This document shows positions 6,697 through 8,910 of a stretch of 8,910 nt of DNA, in pieces; the stretch's first letter is position 1, and the number at the start of each line of letters is the position of its first letter. The stretch lies in the NCBI GenBank assembly GCA_900557175.1, contig USSL01000056.1, positions 1 to 8,910 of the forward strand, given 5' to 3'. Made by a program: the position numbers and the translations under genes. Under the pieces are notes generated by a model. It was not told the origin of the DNA and searched no databases. It saw only the letters and a list, made by a program, of their open reading frames with translations. This DNA is from an uncultured Eubacteriales bacterium. Lineage in GTDB: Bacteria; Bacillota; Clostridia; Lachnospirales; Lachnospiraceae.

Positions 6697-7442
6697 GACG
6701 CATTAAACTGATTGTTGCCTATGACGGCACAAATTATTGCGGCTGGCAGGTGCAGCCAAACGGTCCGTCCATTCAATCGACACTTCAGGCGGCTATTGAG
6801 GATTTGGTCGGTGAGAAAATTATGCTGACCGGCGCCAGCCGGACAGATTCCGGCGTTCATGCCCTTGGGCAGGTGGCTGTCTTTGATACAAATAAGGATA
6901 ACATCGCCGACTGGAAATTTGCCATGGCGATTAATCAGAGACTTTCGAAGGATATTGTCGTACAGTCTTCTGAGGAGGTGGCCGCTGATTTTCATCCCCG
7001 TTATCAAAATGTGACAAAGACATATAAGTATAAAATATTGAATCGCCGCTATGCGCTGCCAAATGAGCGCTTTGACAGCTATTTCGTGCCGCAGAACATT
7101 GATTTTGAGGCCATGCGTGAAGCGGCGGCCGTCTTAGTCGGAAAGCATGATTTCAGAAATTTCTGTTCGATGAAAACCGATGTGGAAAGTACAGTACGCA
7201 CGGTGTACAGTCTGAACCTTGAAAAAGAAGACGATATGATTGTCATGACAATCACAGGCGACGGTTTTCTATATAACATGGTAAGAATTATTACAGGTGC
7301 GCTTTTAAAGGTTGGTTTTCATCAAAAAACAGCAGCAGATCTTAAGGCAGCCTTAGAGAGCGAAAAACGGCTTATTGCAGGGCCGACAGCGCCGGCACAC
7401 GGACTGACACTTGTGGAGATTCATTATGACGGCGGCCTATGA
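6693..7442 (+). CDS. truA: tRNA pseudouridine(38-40) synthase TruA
   Basis: TruA converts uridines 38-40 in the tRNA anticodon arm to pseudouridine. From TTG 6693 the product has 249 residues, the normal length. The N-terminus IKLIVAYDGTNYCGWQVQPN, the catalytic motif GASRTDSGVHALGQ (D52), the block YKYKI (111-115), KHDFRNFCSMKT and GDGFLYNMVRIITG (189-202) are all characteristic of the family. The TTG start matches the conserved N-terminus (RRIKLIVAYDG) and shares 4 nt with the ecfT stop, so translation is probably coupled. truA following the ecfA1-A2-T set is a widely conserved Firmicutes arrangement. Its last 17 nt overlap the radical SAM gene; in many Firmicutes rplM follows directly instead. 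Confidence 0.95.
   Translation: MRRIKLIVAYDGTNYCGWQVQPNGPSIQSTLQAAIEDLVGEKIMLTGASRTDSGVHALGQVAVFDTNKDNIADWKFAMAINQRLSKDIVVQSSEEVAADFHPRYQNVTKTYKYKILNRRYALPNERFDSYFVPQNIDFEAMREAAAVLVGKHDFRNFCSMKTDVESTVRTVYSLNLEKEDDMIVMTITGDGFLYNMVRIITGALLKVGFHQKTAADLKAALESEKRLIAGPTAPAHGLTLVEIHYDGGL
7415..7419 (+). promoter_or_regulatory. Ribosome binding site for the radical SAM gene inside truA
   Basis: GGAGA ends 6 nt before the ATG at 7426. An in-frame TTG at 7411 would overlap this site and lacks one of its own, so ATG 7426 is the preferred start. Confidence 0.65.
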
Positions 7443-8331
7443 TAGCTGCCGTCTCTGTCCGAGAATGTGCGGTGCAGACCGAAGCCGCGGGCAGACCGGT
7501 TTTTGCGGTATGGACGGCAAACTCAGGGTGGCAAGAGCAGCCCTTCATATGTGGGAGGAGCCGTGCATTTCCGGGACGGCAGGCTCAGGAACTGTCTTTT
7601 TTTCCGGATGTACACTGCGATGTATTTTCTGTCAGAATTATGAAATCGCTGCCGGTGCTTACGGCATGGAAATCACGGACAAGCGGCTTGCTGAAATTTT
7701 TATTGAGCTGCAGCAAAAAGGCGCGGCAAACATTAATCTTGTGACGCCGACACATTATATGCCTCATATTGTCCGGGCACTGAAAATGGCAAAAACAGCA
7801 GATGAACCGCTTAAAATCCCTGTTGTTTACAATACGGGCGGTTACGAATGTGTGGAAAGTCTGAGAGTTCTTGACGGACTTGTCGATATTTATATGCCGG
7901 ATTTTAAATACATGGACAGCACCCTTGCCGCGCGGTATTCAAAAGCACCGGACTACCCGGCGCGCGCCGGGGAAGCACTTAAAGAGATGGTCAGACAGAC
8001 CGGCGCATCTGTCTTTTTTGAAAACGGCATGATGAAATCCGGTGTCATTGTCCGCCATCTGATGCTTCCGGGACAGCTGATGGATTCAAAGCATATCGTC
8101 CGGTATCTTTATGAAACTTACGGTGATTCGATTTATATAAGTCTGATGAGCCAGTATACGCCCCTTGCACAGGTGGCGCACATACCGGAATTAAACCGGA
8201 CAGTGAAAAGAAAATCCTACGAAAAGCTGATTGATTATGCCATTGACCTCGGTGTGACAAATGCCTTTATCCAGGAGGGGGAGGCGGCGAAAGAGAGCTT
8301 TATTCCGCCTTTTAACGGCGAAGGCATTTAG
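7426..8331 (+). CDS. Radical SAM protein, PflX type (COG1313-like)
   Basis: The 301-residue protein has the radical SAM cluster motif C-x3-C-x2-C at C62, C66 and C69 (GCTLRCIFCQNYEI), which binds a [4Fe-4S] cluster and S-adenosylmethionine. YNTGGYE (135-141) is in the expected place for the SAM-contact motif, and DIYMPDFKYMD (154-164) is typical of this subgroup. The N-terminus carries four more cysteines, C8, C11, C15 and C27, in C-x2-C-x3-C-x11-C, probably another metal site. The family is often annotated as a pyruvate formate-lyase-activating relative (PflX), but I know of no proven substrate and no glycyl-radical enzyme is nearby. The ATG overlaps truA by 17 nt, implying cotranscription. 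The gene ends the long unit; no clear terminator follows before the rplM promoter. Confidence 0.88.
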   Translation: MTAAYDSCRLCPRMCGADRSRGQTGFCGMDGKLRVARAALHMWEEPCISGTAGSGTVFFSGCTLRCIFCQNYEIAAGAYGMEITDKRLAEIFIELQQKGAANINLVTPTHYMPHIVRALKMAKTADEPLKIPVVYNTGGYECVESLRVLDGLVDIYMPDFKYMDSTLAARYSKAPDYPARAGEALKEMVRQTGASVFFENGMMKSGVIVRHLMLPGQLMDSKHIVRYLYETYGDSIYISLMSQYTPLAQVAHIPELNRTVKRKSYEKLIDYAIDLGVTNAFIQEGEAAKESFIPPFNGEGI

Positions 8332-8365
8332 TGGATAAATTCTTAAAGAAAATGGGAAAATGTGC

Positions 8366-8394
8366 TTGACAGCGCCGGATAAATTCCATATAAT
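8366..8394 (+). promoter_or_regulatory. Consensus sigma-A promoter for rplM
   Basis: A perfect -35 box TTGACA (8366-8371) and a perfect -10 box TATAAT (8389-8394) are separated by 17 nt. Transcription would start near 8401, leaving a leader of about 110 nt before rplM. It lies in the gap after the radical SAM gene, so rplM starts a separate, strongly expressed unit. A-rich sequence just upstream (8346-8360) could help as an UP-like element. Confidence 0.85.
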
Positions 8395-8400
8395 ATTTAA

Positions 8401-8510
8401 TTGTGACGATATGTCTGTAAATACTATAACCAATGCCCCGGAGTATAGTATTTAAACAATAAATAAGTGAATCAAATAATTATTGTGTACTATTACAAGG
8501 AGGAAAACTC
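8401..8510 (+). promoter_or_regulatory. Structured 5' leader of rplM, possible ribosomal-protein leader
   Basis: The predicted leader contains an 11-bp perfect stem (8418-8428 with 8444-8454) around a 15-nt loop containing GCCCCGG. A second 7-bp stem is possible (ACAATAA 8456-8462 with TTATTGT 8480-8486). AAGGAGG at 8497-8503 then precedes the ATG by 7 nt. Neither stem is followed by a T-run, so transcription attenuation is not evident. Autoregulatory L13 leaders are known upstream of rplM in low-GC Gram-positives; whether this one matches cannot be decided by eye. Confidence 0.5.
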
Positions 8511-8910
8511 ATGAAAAGTTATGTGGCTACACAGTCATCTATTGAGAGAAAATGGTATGTTGTAGATGCAGAAGGACATACATTAGGACGTCTTGCATCA
8601 GAAATCGCTAAAGTTTTAAGAGGAAAGAATAAACCGACTTACACACCGAGCATGGATACAGGTGATTATGTAATCGTTGTAAACGCTGATAAAGTTAAAG
8701 TTACAGGTAAGAAATTAGAGCAGAAAATCTACTACAATCACTCAGATTATGTAGGCGGCATGAAAGAGACAACATTAAAAGAAATGCTTGCTAAAAAACC
8801 TGAGAACGTTGTTTACTTAGCAGTTAAAGGCATGCTTCCAAAGGGACCTTTAGGAAGACAGATGATTAAGAAACTTCATGTATACGCAGGCCCAGAGCAT
8901 GACAATGTAG
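8511..8910 (+). CDS. rplM: 50S ribosomal protein L13 (3' truncated)
   Basis: L13 is an early-assembling large-subunit protein. The visible 133 complete codons run off the window end, so there is no stop codon in view; the full protein should be about 142-145 residues. Diagnostic segments are [25 protein letters not shown] (residues 15-39, the family N-terminal block), [19 protein letters not shown], and the signature [14 protein letters not shown] (105-118) followed by [10 protein letters not shown]. The start ATG has AAGGAGG at 8497-8503. Codon choice (AGA, TTA, GTA, few GCG or CCG) resembles rpsD and rplQ and differs from the preceding genes, as expected for a highly expressed gene. rpsI is expected next, outside the window. 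Confidence 0.96.
   Translation, partial: MKSYVATQSSIERKWYVVDAEGHTLGRLASEIAKVLRGKNKPTYTPSMDTGDYVIVVNADKVKVTGKKLEQKIYYNHSDYVGGMKETTLKEMLAKKPENVVYLAVKGMLPKGPLGRQMIKKLHVYAGPEHDNV

Noticed and set aside
6627..7007. 126-codon open frame on the - strand across the ecfT-truA junction
   Set aside because: It overlaps two conserved genes, and its translation shows no domain or signal.
8333..8386. Direct repeat GGATAAATTC at 8333-8342 and 8377-8386
   Set aside because: Only two short A/T-rich copies exist, one within the promoter spacer; chance is sufficient.
8456..8487. ACAATAA/TTATTGTG shared between the rplM leader and the hairpin at 865-907
   Set aside because: Only seven or eight A/T-rich bases are shared on each arm, and the rest of the two structures differs.
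1..8910. CRISPR array, tRNA or rRNA gene, transposase, phage or toxin-antitoxin genes
   Set aside because: None was seen: there are no spaced repeats of CRISPR type, no cloverleaf-like sequence and no such proteins among the supported genes.

Overview
The window looks like a chromosomal ribosomal-protein neighbourhood from a low-GC Gram-positive anaerobe, most probably a clostridium of the Lachnospiraceae type. The evidence is strong AGGAGG-like ribosome binding sites, the Firmicutes-typical order rpoA-rplQ-ecfA1-ecfA2-ecfT-truA-rplM, rpsD lying inside the alpha operon, and an L17 protein that is much longer than usual. The family assignment is inference; no genus can be named from sequence reading alone. 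Every gene is on the + strand.

Layout. Positions 1-2596 hold the end of the alpha operon: rpsK (5' truncated), rpsD, rpoA (GTG start) and rplQ, closed by a clear intrinsic terminator at 2614-2648. The 193-bp gap between rpsD and rpoA is packed with inverted repeats. These are a 14-bp palindrome, a 14-bp-stem hairpin, and a 37-bp near-perfect palindrome flanked by 6-bp direct repeats. None is followed by a U-tract.

From 2685 to 8331 seven tightly packed genes follow, each overlapping or within 35 bp of the next: an AEC-family membrane transporter, an Ogt-type O6-alkylguanine-DNA methyltransferase, the energy-coupling module EcfA1-EcfA2-EcfT of a group II ECF vitamin transporter, TruA pseudouridine synthase, and a PflX-type (COG1313) radical SAM protein. 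The Ecf-TruA part is the usual neighbour of rplQ in Firmicutes. The transporter, methyltransferase and radical SAM genes are additions to that core. At 8366-8394 a consensus sigma-A promoter with 17-nt spacing begins a new unit: an approximately 110-nt structured leader and rplM (3' truncated at the window end), presumably followed by rpsI.

How the genes work together. The ribosomal genes and RNA polymerase alpha belong to the translation and transcription core. EcfA1, EcfA2 and EcfT form a shared ATP-driven module that needs separately encoded S components to take up vitamins or metals; no S component is in this window. TruA modifies tRNA. The roles of the AEC transporter and the radical SAM protein are open.

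I did not find a convincing undescribed multi-gene system. The points most worth a second look are the inverted-repeat cluster between rpsD and rpoA, the enlarged L17, the radical SAM gene overlapping truA, and how transcription gets past the terminator downstream of rplQ. Several starts are best placed at TTG or at internal ATG codons because of where the ribosome binding sites lie.
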